Shown in pieces: positions 34,669 through 42,524 of a stretch of DNA of 46,540 nucleotides. The stretch is from an uncultured Loktanella sp. (GTDB lineage: Bacteria > Pseudomonadota > Alphaproteobacteria > Rhodobacterales > Rhodobacteraceae). Both the position numbers and the translations under genes were made by a program. The stretch is taken from positions 1 to 46,540 of the forward strand of contig CAKZNT010000070.1 of NCBI GenBank assembly GCA_937132065.1, in the 5' to 3' direction. The notes beneath the pieces are model-generated. The model saw only the letters and a list, made by a program, of their open reading frames with translations, had not been told where the DNA came from and made no database searches. Position 1 is the stretch's first letter; each line of letters begins with the position of its first letter.

Positions 34669-35136
34669 TTATACAGCGGCAGAGACAATCTCGACGCCAT
34701 CTGCATAAAGAATGTGCTCACGATCAAAGATCAGGTCAAACACCTTCACATCGCGTGTCGTCAGCTGGGACAAAAACTCGCCATCTACAAGGCGGCTTGC
34801 CTCTACGGTGGCTGCTGCGGCGCCAAACAGGGCCTCTGCGCGCCAATCGCGGATGTGAATACGTGTGCCAGGGGCCACGATCATGTCGCGGTCAGGGCGT
34901 GTGTGGCCAAGTGAGCCCGCTTTAATGCGGATCGGCTGGACCTTAACGTCACGTGACTTAATGGCCTTGATAACGGACATACCGCTGTCGCGGGTGATGA
35001 TCCGATCGCCAACAGACAGATGTTCAACTGGAATCTCGCCGTCCAGTGTCATGATCGTCGTGCCGGCACAAATGCCAGATTCGATTGTTTTTACTGCATC
35101 AGCCTTAGCTGTGCGTGTGATAGTTCCCATGTGCAT
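34669..35136 (-). CDS. Stand-alone Hint-domain protein
   Basis: A 155-residue protein made almost only of a Hint (intein/hedgehog-like) domain of the Hint_2 type: GICAGTTIMTLDGEIPVEHLSVGDRIITRD, then DWRAEALFG. Cys23 is the candidate nucleophile. Hint domains in inteins and hedgehog proteins rearrange the peptide bond before the Cys; here only about 22 residues precede it and no separate extein is visible, so it may act on its own N-terminal segment or be a degenerate domain. No signal peptide. GCGGGAAA precedes the first ATG; a second ATG lies two codons on. Confidence 0.72.
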   Translation of the reverse strand: MHMGTITRTAKADAVKTIESGICAGTTIMTLDGEIPVEHLSVGDRIITRDSGMSVIKAIKSRDVKVQPIRIKAGSLGHTRPDRDMIVAPGTRIHIRDWRAEALFGAAAATVEASRLVDGEFLSQLTTRDVKVFDLIFDREHILYADGVEIVSAAV

Positions 35137-35187
35137 GGCGTGTTTCCCGCTCTTGCTGATTTCTGCCTCAAGTAGTGTCCCAACAAT

Positions 35188-35220
35188 AAGGCAAGAAAGT
35201 GTTAGCGTCTTGCCTTTTTT
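35188..35220 (+). terminator. Intrinsic terminator on the plus strand with no upstream plus-strand gene
   Basis: Perfect stem aaggcaaga/tcttgcctt (35188-35196, 35208-35216) around an 11-base loop, followed by tttt. The nearest plus-strand gene upstream is bioY, over 5 kb away; the genes on this side are all on the minus strand. On that strand the hairpin lies in the leader of the Hint gene. Confidence 0.75.
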
Positions 35221-35307
35221 GAGGTGATTTTTTCTCTCGCATCTTAGTGTTGCCTTTGTTAGACACCGCGCAAAGATCAGCCGAAGTGATTTGGCCGATT
35301 CATATGT

Positions 35308-35391
35308 GCGGGTGTGGCGGAATTGGTAGACGCACCAGATTTAGGTTCTGGCGCCTTTGGCGTGGGGGTTCGAGTCCCTTCACCCGCACCA
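35308..35391 (+). tRNA. tRNA-Leu (anticodon TAG)
   Basis: Acceptor stem gcgggtg/cacccgc closes the molecule, with CCA encoded at 35389-35391. The anticodon arm ccaga-tttaggt-tctgg gives TAG, reading CUN leucine codons. A long variable arm (gcctttggc) follows, as expected for leucine tRNA, and the T-arm reads gggggttcgagtcccttc. It lies just before tig. Confidence 0.96.
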
Positions 35392-35419
35392 CATTTTTTG
35401 AGAAGAAGAAGGAAGACCC

Positions 35420-36751
35420 ATGCAGGTTAAAGAGACCCTGAACGAAGGCCTCAAGCGCGGTTACGCGATCACGGTCACTGCGGCCGAGTTGGACGCGAAG
35501 GTTGTTGAAAAGCTGAAAGAAGCGCAGCCAGACGTTGAAATGAAGGGCTTTCGCAAGGGTAAAGTCCCTATGGCGATGATGCGCAAGCAATTCGGCACAC
35601 GCGTTCTGGGCGAAGCCATGCAAGAATCAATCGACGGCGCAATGGCCGAGCACATGGAGAAATCCGGTGACCGCCCTGCGATGCAGCCAGAGATCAAGAT
35701 GACCAACGAAGACTGGAAAGAGGGCGAAGACGTCGCCGTTGACGTGTCTTACGAGCGTCTTCCAGACGTGCCTGCAACAGACTTCAAGGCGATCAAGCTT
35801 GAGCGCATGAAGGTCGAAGCAGACGAAGAATCAGTCAAAGAAGCACTCGACAACCTCGCGTCTTCCCCGCAGGCGGTTTCTTACGAAGAGAAAAAAGGCG
35901 CAGCAAAAGACGGCGACCAAGTGGTCATCGACTTTGTTGGTAAAGTAGACGGCGAAGCATTCGAAGGCGGCACAGCCGAAGATTACCCGCTGGTGCTTGG
36001 CTCCAATTCCTTCATCCCCGGCTTTGAAGAAGGTCTGCTGAAGGTGAAAGCAGGCGACGAGAAGGACGTTACCGTCACGTTCCCCGCTGAATACCAAGCA
36101 GAGCACCTTGCTGGCAAAGAAGCGGTCTTCTCTTGCACAGTAAAAGAAGTGCGCGCGGCGAAAACACCCGAGCTTGATGACGAACTCGCGAAAAAGTTCG
36201 GCGCAGAAGACCTTGCAGGTCTCAAGGCGCAGATCACCGAGCGTCTGGAAGCAGAATACGCTGGCGCATCCCGTGCGATCACAAAGCGTGCCTTGCTTGA
36301 TGCGCTTGATAAGGCCGTCACATTTGATCTGCCAACAACTTTGGTTGAAGCAGAAGCAAACCAGATTGCCCACCAGTTGTGGCACGAGGAAAACCCTGAC
36401 GTGCAGGGCCACGATCACCCAGAGATCACAGCGACAGACGAGCACACAACACTGGCACAGCGCCGCGTGAAGCTTGGTCTTTTGTTGGCTGAAATCGGCC
36501 AGACGGCTGATGTTAAGGTTTCCGATCAGGAAATGACACAAGCGATCATGAACCAAGCGCGCCAGTATCCAGGCCAAGAGCGTCAATTCTTTGAATTCGT
36601 TCAGCAAAACGCACAGTTCCGTCAGCAGCTTCAGGCGCCGATGTTCGAAGACAAGGTCGTTGACCACATCCTCGAAAACGCGTCCGTAACTGACAAGACC
36701 GTCAGCAAAGACGATTTGCAAAAGGCTGTTGAAGCACTCGAAGACGAGTAA
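35420..36751 (+). CDS. tig: Trigger factor
   Basis: A 443-residue ribosome-associated chaperone with peptidyl-prolyl isomerase activity. The ribosome-binding loop is [10 protein letters not shown] (about residues 41-50). The FKBP-type domain spans about 160-245, from [20 protein letters not shown] on. The rest is the long helical C-terminal domain that cradles the nascent chain. AGAAGAAGGAAG precedes the ATG. The gene is monocistronic with a terminator about 20 bases downstream and is preceded by tRNA-Leu. Confidence 0.95.
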   Translation: MQVKETLNEGLKRGYAITVTAAELDAKVVEKLKEAQPDVEMKGFRKGKVPMAMMRKQFGTRVLGEAMQESIDGAMAEHMEKSGDRPAMQPEIKMTNEDWKEGEDVAVDVSYERLPDVPATDFKAIKLERMKVEADEESVKEALDNLASSPQAVSYEEKKGAAKDGDQVVIDFVGKVDGEAFEGGTAEDYPLVLGSNSFIPGFEEGLLKVKAGDEKDVTVTFPAEYQAEHLAGKEAVFSCTVKEVRAAKTPELDDELAKKFGAEDLAGLKAQITERLEAEYAGASRAITKRALLDALDKAVTFDLPTTLVEAEANQIAHQLWHEENPDVQGHDHPEITATDEHTTLAQRRVKLGLLLAEIGQTADVKVSDQEMTQAIMNQARQYPGQERQFFEFVQQNAQFRQQLQAPMFEDKVVDHILENASVTDKTVSKDDLQKAVEALEDE

Positions 36752-36770
36752 TTTCACACCACATTATTTG

Positions 36771-36800
36771 AAAAGGGCGCCTTAATCGGGCGCCCTTTTT
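36771..36800 (+). terminator. Intrinsic terminator of tig
   Basis: Arms aaaagggcgcc/ggcgccctttt with a short loop, ending in a T-run. Confidence 0.88.
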
Positions 36801-36946
36801 GCGTTTGGAGGAGGGAAACCAATGCGTGAGCGATCTCGACGCTTTTGCAGCGATGGGTCACGCGGCGGCTGGTAACGAAAAATTTACCATTTGGTAGAAA
36901 CCAACAGTGGGCGTAGGATCAAGGCCATTAATAAGGAGGACTGAAT

Positions 36947-37426
36947 ATGAAGCGTATATTTGTTGCCACTGTTATGGTTTTTCTATTTGGGGCGGGGGCT
37001 GTTGCGGCCTGTCCGAACTTTAACGCCAGCCCGGGCGAGTCGTATCGCGCGACAGGGCGGGATCTTTATGATGCAAAAGGGTTCAACGTCAGGGCAGGCG
37101 GGAACAATTACATCTGGAACTGTCCGAACGTGCGCCCCGGCACGGATACAGGGGCAGGGTATTTTCCGACTGCGCCTGATTTCTCGTTTAGTCTGTCGGG
37201 GATGGATGGTTACCAACTCGTCGTGCGGGTCGTCAGTAATTGCGACTCGGCCCTGTTGATCAATACCTCGTCGTCTAACTGGTATTACGACGACGATGAT
37301 AACGGGAACTACGATCCAAAAATCACGCTGACGCGGCCTGCAAACGGGCGGGTCGATATCTGGATCGGCACATATGACGGCGCATATTGCGACGCTCAGC
37401 TTCAATTGGAAACATTCAACCGGTAA
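36947..37426 (+). CDS. Secreted hypothetical protein with four cysteines
   Basis: A 159-residue protein with a clear signal peptide (MKRIFVATVMVFLFGAGAVAA, cut near residue 21). The mature part has four Cys (AACPNF, WNCPN, SNCDSA, YCDAQL), enough for two disulfides, and an acidic turn YYDDDDNGNYDP that could bind calcium. The C-terminal ITLTRPANGRVDIWIGTYDG is like the beta-sandwich of pre-peptidase C-terminal domains, but no enzyme domain is present. Function unknown. A consensus-like AAGGAGG ribosome site precedes it, and a palindrome taccatttggta lies at 36885-36896. Confidence 0.72.
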   Translation: MKRIFVATVMVFLFGAGAVAACPNFNASPGESYRATGRDLYDAKGFNVRAGGNNYIWNCPNVRPGTDTGAGYFPTAPDFSFSLSGMDGYQLVVRVVSNCDSALLINTSSSNWYYDDDDNGNYDPKITLTRPANGRVDIWIGTYDGAYCDAQLQLETFNR

Positions 37427-37432
37427 ACCAAT

Positions 37433-37464
37433 GAAAAAGGGCCGCGCGATTGCTCGCACGGCCC
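37433..37464 (-). terminator. Terminator of the SRPBCC gene (copy 1 of a 32-base duplication)
   Basis: On the minus strand, GGGCCGTGCG...CGCGCGGCCC followed by TTTTTC. The 32 bases are identical to 38303-38334. Confidence 0.85.
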
Positions 37465-37473
37465 ACCTTTATG

Positions 37474-37884
37474 CTAGCCCTGTATCGACGTGCGCATCCG
37501 CGCAAGATGTTTGTCCCAACCATCGTCCAAGGCAAGCGTTAGACCAAATGCATCTGCCCCCTGCGGCAATCCTTCGTGGCGCAAGGAAAGCTGTGTGCCG
37601 CCGGCAACCTCGGTCAGCGCCCACTTAACGGTGCTCGTCGCATCGCCCATTGGGGCAATGGTAAACGAATATTCCAGCCGCTTATGTGGTTCGATCACAA
37701 GAACAGTGCCCCACATAAGCCGTTCCCCGCTTTCGGTTCCAAACATCTCATAGTCACCCTGCGCCAACGGGGCCGCGGGTTTGTGAAACCAAATCGCAAG
37801 CTTTGCAGGGTCCGTCAGGTACGCCCAAACTTGCGCGGGAGTTGCCTTAAGGTAGATTGATTTTTCGATGACGGTGTCAGTCAT
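37474..37884 (-). CDS. SRPBCC (AHSA1-type) domain protein
   Basis: A 136-residue START/Bet v1-like protein: IEKSIYLKATPAQVWAYLTDP at the start, LAIWFHKPAAPLAQGDYEMFG, then EPHKRLEYSFTIAPMGD and DGWDKHLARMR at the end, all typical of AHSA1-like proteins. These bind hydrophobic ligands or Hsp90; the ligand here is unknown. It overlaps the upstream ArsR gene by four bases (ATGA), so the two form an operon that resembles many ArsR-SRPBCC pairs. Confidence 0.85.
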   Translation of the reverse strand: MTDTVIEKSIYLKATPAQVWAYLTDPAKLAIWFHKPAAPLAQGDYEMFGTESGERLMWGTVLVIEPHKRLEYSFTIAPMGDATSTVKWALTEVAGGTQLSLRHEGLPQGADAFGLTLALDDGWDKHLARMRTSIQG

Positions 37885-38201
37885 TGCATGTCCTTTTCGA
37901 TTTCGGTTTTCAGTGTTGCCAGCTTTTCGTCCCAGAACGCGTCAAAGTAACCGAACCAGCTCGCGGCATTTTTAATCCCGTTCGGATTCAGTGTGTTAAC
38001 TCTGGTTTTTCCAACGGCTTGCACGCAAATCATGTCGCCTTCGTGCAGGATCGACAGGTGTTTTTTCACGGCGGCGCGGGTCATTTGGAAATTCTCGGCA
38101 ACCTGCGCTATCGTCAAGTCGCCCTGAGCCAGTAGATGCAGGATGCTGCGGCGAGTAGGGTCCGCGAGCGCGCGAAATCCAAGTTGTTCTTGCTGCGACA
38201 T
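37881..38201 (-). CDS. ArsR-family transcriptional regulator
   Basis: A 106-residue winged-helix repressor. ALADPTRRSILHLLAQGDLTIAQVAE and the recognition helix MTRAAVKKHLSIL identify it. The metal-binding ELCVC motif of metal-sensing ArsR proteins is missing, so it likely senses something other than metals. It is paired with the SRPBCC gene. GGAGGG precedes the ATG, and a strong inverted repeat just upstream is the likely operator. Confidence 0.9.
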   Translation of the reverse strand: MSQQEQLGFRALADPTRRSILHLLAQGDLTIAQVAENFQMTRAAVKKHLSILHEGDMICVQAVGKTRVNTLNPNGIKNAASWFGYFDAFWDEKLATLKTEIEKDMQ

Positions 38202-38213
38202 AGTTCCCTCCTA

Positions 38214-38252
38214 ATACCATTCAGTATCACATTGATAGATACCGAATGGTAT
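38214..38252. promoter_or_regulatory. Operator-like inverted repeat upstream of the ArsR gene
   Basis: Arms ataccattcagtatc (38214-38228) and gataccgaatggtat (38238-38252) match at 14 of 15 positions around a nine-base spacer. The near arm begins 12 bases before the ATG, where a repressor would block the ribosome site and promoter, so autoregulation is likely. Confidence 0.7.
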
Positions 38253-38302
38253 CATGTCAATGTTGGGAAATGATCATTGCCTGCGATCAGGGGGGGGGGC
38301 AC

Positions 38303-38334
38303 GAAAAAGGGCCGCGCGATTGCTCGCACGGCCC
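38303..38334 (-). terminator. Terminator of the rpsF-rpsR-rplI operon (copy 2 of the duplication)
   Basis: The same 32 bases as at 37433-37464, reading as a hairpin followed by TTTTTC on the minus strand, 21 bases past the rplI stop. A ten-base G run sits directly beyond it (38290-38299). Confidence 0.85.
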
Positions 38335-38355
38335 TTCATATCCGGTGAAAGAGAT

Positions 38356-38943
38356 TTACTCTTCGTCGCGCAGAGCATCTTCGTCGGCAGCGCCGCCCAT
38401 ATCGTCAAACAGCTCCTGAATTTCGAATTCAGCTTCTGCTTCAGCTTCGGCTGCCAATTCGGCAACAGACTTACCAGCTGCCTGAAGTTCGGCTTCTTCA
38501 ACAGAACGGGCTACGTTCATGTTGATGACGGCAGTCACTTCGGGGTGCAGAACGACGTTCACTTCGTGAAGGCCGAGGTCTTTGATTGTCGCGTTCAGAA
38601 CCACTTGGCCCTTATCAACGGTGTAACCAGCCGCAGTCGCAGCTTCGGCCGCGTCACGTGTTGTGACAGAACCGTAGAGCGAACCCGCGTCGGAAGCGGA
38701 GCGAATCACGATGAAAGTCTGGCCATCCAGCTTTTCAGCAAGTGCTTCTGCTTCTTTCTTGGTTTCAAGGTTGCGTGCTTCCATCTGCGCCTTTTCAGCT
38801 TCAAAGCGTGCGATGTTCGCAGCGTTGACGCGCAGGGCTTTGCCCTGTGGCAGAAGATAGTTACGTGCGTAACCTTCTTTGACTTTTACAACTTCGCCCA
38901 TCTGACCAAGCTTGGCGACGCGCTCAAGGAGAATGATATCCAT
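38356..38943 (-). CDS. rplI: 50S ribosomal protein L9
   Basis: A 195-residue protein. [21 protein letters not shown] and the following [13 protein letters not shown] are the L9 N-domain; a long helix links to the C-domain. The C-terminus carries an extra acidic tail ([20 protein letters not shown]), which is common in alphaproteobacterial L9. It closes the rpsF-rpsR-rplI operon. Confidence 0.97.
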   Translation of the reverse strand: MDIILLERVAKLGQMGEVVKVKEGYARNYLLPQGKALRVNAANIARFEAEKAQMEARNLETKKEAEALAEKLDGQTFIVIRSASDAGSLYGSVTTRDAAEAATAAGYTVDKGQVVLNATIKDLGLHEVNVVLHPEVTAVINMNVARSVEEAELQAAGKSVAELAAEAEAEAEFEIQELFDDMGGAADEDALRDEE

Positions 38944-38955
38944 GTGTCGGTGTCC

Positions 38956-39183
38956 TTACTTAACAGCGTATGGCAGCAGCGCGAGGAAACGGGCACGCTT
39001 GATCGCACGAGCGAGAGCGCGCTGGTTCTTAGCACCAACAGCAGTAATACGGGCGGGAACGATCTTGCCACGCTCGGAAACGTAACGCTGCAAGAGGCGA
39101 GTGTCTTTGTAGTCGATCTTTGGAGCGCCATCGCCCTCAAATGGATCGGACTTACGACGGCGGAAAAATGGTTTCGTAGCCAT
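38956..39183 (-). CDS. rpsR: 30S ribosomal protein S18
   Basis: A 75-residue protein with the family segments [33 protein letters not shown] and [20 protein letters not shown]. It binds S6 and 16S rRNA on the platform. It lies between rpsF (26-base gap) and rplI (12-base gap). Confidence 0.97.
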   Translation of the reverse strand: MATKPFFRRRKSDPFEGDGAPKIDYKDTRLLQRYVSERGKIVPARITAVGAKNQRALARAIKRARFLALLPYAVK

Positions 39184-39209
39184 GATTTACAATCCTATCC
39201 TAATCTAAA

Positions 39210-39563
39210 TTAACGACGTTCGCGGCGTTCGCCACGTTCTTCGCGCTTCTGCATTTGTACAGACGGGCCTTCTTCATGTGCGTCAACCTTGATGGTCAAA
39301 ACGCGCATAACGTCGTCATGCAAAGCCATCAAACGCTCCATTTCCTGAATAGCAGCAGACGGTGAATCTGTGCGCAGGAAGGCGTAGTGACCCTTGCGGT
39401 TCTTGTTGATTTTGTAGGCCATCGTTTTCACGCCCCAATACTCGTGCTCGACGAGTTTGCCACCGTTATCGGCAAGGACGGATCCGAAGTGTTCAATCAG
39501 GCTTTCGGCTTGTGTGTTAGACAAGTCCTGACGCGCGATCATAACATGCTCATATAGCGGCAT
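39210..39563 (-). CDS. rpsF: 30S ribosomal protein S6
   Basis: A 117-residue protein starting MPLYEHVMIARQDLSNTQAE, with GGKLVEHEYWGVKTMAYKI and a basic/acidic tail (KREERGERRERR). The ATG at 39563 follows GGAGCACAC; the longer reading from 39626 adds 21 unsupported residues. First gene of the rpsF-rpsR-rplI operon. The 264 bases upstream to the next plus-strand gene should hold the promoter. Confidence 0.97.
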   Translation of the reverse strand: MPLYEHVMIARQDLSNTQAESLIEHFGSVLADNGGKLVEHEYWGVKTMAYKINKNRKGHYAFLRTDSPSAAIQEMERLMALHDDVMRVLTIKVDAHEEGPSVQMQKREERGERRERR

Positions 39564-39827
39564 GTGTGCTCCATTCATTATATCAGCGCATTTCATAGGG
39601 CAGGGATATGAGCTTGCCGTCCCCACCCACGAGAGACTACGCGGTTAAATCTTTACGGCAAGATGGGGCCTTATACATCGCAAGGCGTGCAATGCAAGGC
39701 GAATAGACCCGATTTACCAGCACAATTCAGGATGGTTAACGAAACCTTAAGGTTGTCATGGCGCTGCCTTTTTCCCGCCCGATTGTCTGGCCAATTTGAC
39801 GCCAAGAAACGCAAAAGGGAAATGACC

Positions 39828-40445
39828 ATGACAGACACAGCAGGATTCCAAGGGCGTACAGTACCAGTCGCATCCGCGGCCGACTTTCCGACCGCACCAA
39901 TCCTCAAGGAAACCTATTGGGGGTTTGTGGTGAACTCCACGGCACAAATTCCGGTCTGGGTGCATCTGACCCAAGCGATTTCACTTATTTTCGGGGCAGG
40001 GTTCGCTGCGGCGACGCTCGGGATCTGGGCCGTGCCATCGGCGGCATTGCAAATCGATTCCCTGCTGATCCGCGCTGGATTAAGCGTATTCTTCGTTCTC
40101 GCTGCATATCTGCTGATCATGTTTGCCAATCGGGGCGTGGCCTCCGAGTTGCAAGTCGATCAAGGGCTCGGCGAGGTGCGCGAAGTGATCCGGAGCCGCA
40201 GCGGCAAGTCGGTGCTGCTGTCGCATTACGGGTTTGACGCGTTTGTCGGGATGACGATTGACCGCAGTGCAGGCGACCCGCAATCCGTGCACCTGATCCT
40301 GCGTCATCAGGACGAGAGCCAGAACCTGTTGGTGGCCACAGGAAGCGACGCACAAATCGGCTTGCTTTACGGTCGCTTCGAGCGCGATTTGCTACGCGAG
40401 AACGGCAGCCGCGACTATGACGCGATTGCGCCGCAGCCGCTCTGA
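39828..40445 (+). CDS. Conserved membrane protein of unknown function
   Basis: A 205-residue protein not recognised by family. An N-terminal soluble stretch of about 40 residues is followed by two helices (about 45-70, VHLTQAISLIFGAGFAAATLG, and 78-98, AGLSVFFVLAAYLLIMFA), then a roughly 100-residue soluble domain with VDQGLGEVREVIRSRSGKSVLLSHYGFDAF and a C-terminal GRFERDLLRENGSRDYD. The ATG at 39828 suits an AAAAGGGA element about seven bases upstream; the ATG at 39822 is too close. The two hairpin helices suggest a membrane-anchored sensor or assembly factor, but that is a guess. Confidence 0.7.
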   Translation: MTDTAGFQGRTVPVASAADFPTAPILKETYWGFVVNSTAQIPVWVHLTQAISLIFGAGFAAATLGIWAVPSAALQIDSLLIRAGLSVFFVLAAYLLIMFANRGVASELQVDQGLGEVREVIRSRSGKSVLLSHYGFDAFVGMTIDRSAGDPQSVHLILRHQDESQNLLVATGSDAQIGLLYGRFERDLLRENGSRDYDAIAPQPL

Positions 40446-40552
40446 CCGGGTCGGCGGGAAGGCGCGCGAACAGGCACTGTTCGTAAATGCGCAATTGCTC
40501 CAAGGCTGGTGAACCCTCACATTGGGGTTTCACCAACAAGGAGACCTCCCCG

Positions 40553-41128
40553 ATGTTCAAGACCCTATCCGCCGCCGCCCTGTTCGCCGCGATGTCCACC
40601 ACCGCAATCGCCGCACCAGAAAGCTATGTTCTCGACGCAAGCCATAGCCAAATTGTGTTTTCCTACAATCACTTAGGCTATTCGACCACCTATGGCATGT
40701 TCTCGGGCTTTGAGGGCGAAATCCAGTTCGACCAAGAAGATCCGGCAGCCTCGTCTGTATCCGTCTCTTTCCCTGTGACCTCTATGCTGACAGGTTGGGA
40801 AAAGCGGTTGGGTCACTTCATGTCACCCGATTTCTTTGACGCGACAGACGACGAGATGGTCACATTTACGTCAACAGGCATCGAAGTGACAGGCGACAAC
40901 ACTGCGCTGATCACTGGCGATCTGACGCTTAATGATGTGACGAAATCTGTTGTGCTAGACGCGGTGCTGAACCAAGCAGGCGATCACCCGATGGCGGGCA
41001 AGCCTTGGGCCGGTTTCAGCGCGACAACCACACTTGTGCGCACCGAATATAACTTGGGTCAATTTGCACCATTCGTCAGCGATGAAGTGGACGTGATGAT
41101 CTCGGTCGAGGCGATGAAAGCCGAGTAA
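40553..41128 (+). CDS. YceI-family periplasmic protein
   Basis: A 191-residue protein with a signal peptide (MFKTLSAAALFAAMSTTAIA). The mature part begins SYVLDASHSQIVFSYNHLGYSTTYG and contains FFDATDDEMVTFTSTGIEVTG, GDLTLNDVTKSVVL and GFSATTTLVRTEYNLG, the YceI lipocalin-like barrel that binds polyisoprenoids. The ATG at 40553 follows AAGGAGACC. It faces the convergent cytochrome b561-YceI gene, whose C-terminal domain is a second YceI. Confidence 0.9.
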   Translation: MFKTLSAAALFAAMSTTAIAAPESYVLDASHSQIVFSYNHLGYSTTYGMFSGFEGEIQFDQEDPAASSVSVSFPVTSMLTGWEKRLGHFMSPDFFDATDDEMVTFTSTGIEVTGDNTALITGDLTLNDVTKSVVLDAVLNQAGDHPMAGKPWAGFSATTTLVRTEYNLGQFAPFVSDEVDVMISVEAMKAE

Positions 41129-41154
41129 GCCTCGCTTTACGCAACACATAGATC

Positions 41155-41186
41155 GGGCCGCGCGTATCATCGCGCGGCCCGTTTTC
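41155..41186. terminator. Terminator between the two YceI genes
   Basis: Stem gggccgcgcg/cgcgcggccc with a six-base loop, then gttttcg on the plus strand. It can end either of the convergent genes. Confidence 0.82.
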
Positions 41187-41187
41187 G

Positions 41188-42363
41188 TTAGCGGGTTGCC
41201 GTCAGCGCAATCGCGATCTCGACCGCAAAGCCCAAGTTGCTTTCGTCCGCCATATTATCGCCAATCGTAAAATCGCGTCGGTCAACCGTGACGCTACCCG
41301 CCATCGTGGCACTGTTATCTTCAAGCGCGAGGTCAAAGGGCAGGGTGACAGGCGCGGTCGCATCCTTGATCCGTAGCGTGCCTTGCGCCAGATACCGCCC
41401 GTCGGTCTTGATGATATCGGCGCTAAACACCGCTGTTGGAAATTGCGTTTGGTCGAAAAAGTCGGGGCCCATGGCTTGCGCTGTGACCGTGCCTAGCGTC
41501 AGCGAGCCGATGTTGATCGTTGTCTCCACGTTGCCGACGACCCCTGTCGGACCATCGCTAAAGGTAATGTCAGCAACCCAATCGGTGAACTCTCCTTTCA
41601 CGGGGTTGCCAAGCTGTTCAACCGAGAGGGCGATTGTGCCATTCTGCACCGTCCATTCAGAGGAAACTTGCGCCAATTCTTCGCTTTGAAGCGGGGTATC
41701 GCTGTGGCTCAGGATGCCCGCTGCTGCGCCAACGCCCGCGACGAGGCCATAGATGACAACCGCGATCACCGCGGGTTTTCGGTGCACGCCCTGTGCACGC
41801 CCGGTGTATGCGCTGTGCCCGAACCACATGCGGCGCAAAGTGGCGTCCTTGTCGATGACATGATGCTTGAGCGCACCTGCGACATGCAGCAAAATCGACG
41901 CGACCATCACCTTGCTCCAGAGCCAGTGCAGCCCGCCGAAAAAGTCGGAAACCGTTGGATTTACAGGGACAAATGGCAGCGATTGCGCAAACGGAATCCA
42001 GATCGGCGCCGCCACAGCCGCGGCAGAATGATGGATCCAGCCCGTCAGCGGCACAAGCACAAGCGAGATATACAACAGCCAGTGAACAACCTCTGCTAAC
42101 AATGTCTCAACGCGCCGTTCGGGGTGCAGCGGCGCGGGTTTTCTTTGCGTCAACGCATAAGCGATCCGTGCGAGGGCCACCAGAAAGACAGCCACGCCCA
42201 ACGACTTATGTATCGAAAATAAAAGGGTTTTCGTGGCGATTTGTGCGTCAGTCTCGATCGGGAGCCGCCCTGCGATGACCCCAAGCGGCACAATCGTAAT
42301 GATCATTAGCGCGGTAAGCCAATGAAATACCTTGGTTTTTGTAGTAAATGAGACGTCCGACAT
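41188..42363 (-). CDS. Cytochrome b561-YceI fusion protein
   Basis: A 391-residue protein. Residues 1-190 are a cytochrome b561-type di-heme membrane domain with four helices; the heme His candidates are in KVFHWLTALMI, FSIHKSLGV, EVVHWLLYISL and LLHVAGALKHH. A linker (about 190-225) is followed by a YceI domain (about 240-391: FTDWVADITFSDGPTGVVGN, MGPDFFDQTQFPTAVFSADI, GSVTVDRRDFTIGD). The two parts could pass electrons to or from an isoprenoid quinone held by YceI. The ATG at 42363 has AAGGAAAA upstream. The coding sequence carries a second GTGCAC repeat array in the linker region. Confidence 0.9.
   Translation of the reverse strand: MSDVSFTTKTKVFHWLTALMIITIVPLGVIAGRLPIETDAQIATKTLLFSIHKSLGVAVFLVALARIAYALTQRKPAPLHPERRVETLLAEVVHWLLYISLVLVPLTGWIHHSAAAVAAPIWIPFAQSLPFVPVNPTVSDFFGGLHWLWSKVMVASILLHVAGALKHHVIDKDATLRRMWFGHSAYTGRAQGVHRKPAVIAVVIYGLVAGVGAAAGILSHSDTPLQSEELAQVSSEWTVQNGTIALSVEQLGNPVKGEFTDWVADITFSDGPTGVVGNVETTINIGSLTLGTVTAQAMGPDFFDQTQFPTAVFSADIIKTDGRYLAQGTLRIKDATAPVTLPFDLALEDNSATMAGSVTVDRRDFTIGDNMADESNLGFAVEIAIALTATR
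41782..41820. repeat. Tandem 11-bp GTGCAC-type repeats (copy inside a coding linker)
   Basis: Units gtgcacgccct, gtgcacgcccg, gtgtatgcgct and a partial gtgccc in exact 11-base step, matching the intergenic array at 32551-32590. It lies in the linker between the b561 and YceI domains on the minus strand. Confidence 0.8.
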
Positions 42364-42524
42364 CGCGGTTTTTCCTTTTTGGGTGCTTTTGTGAAAAGCT
42401 ATAATAACAAGGCACTTAACAATAGGGACGCGCGCGCAGAGGGTCTGTGCGGCTGCGCGCATGCTTGTGTCACACCCATTGCCACGTTAATCCTTTGACA
42501 AAGCAAAGAACAAGGAGAGGCCAC

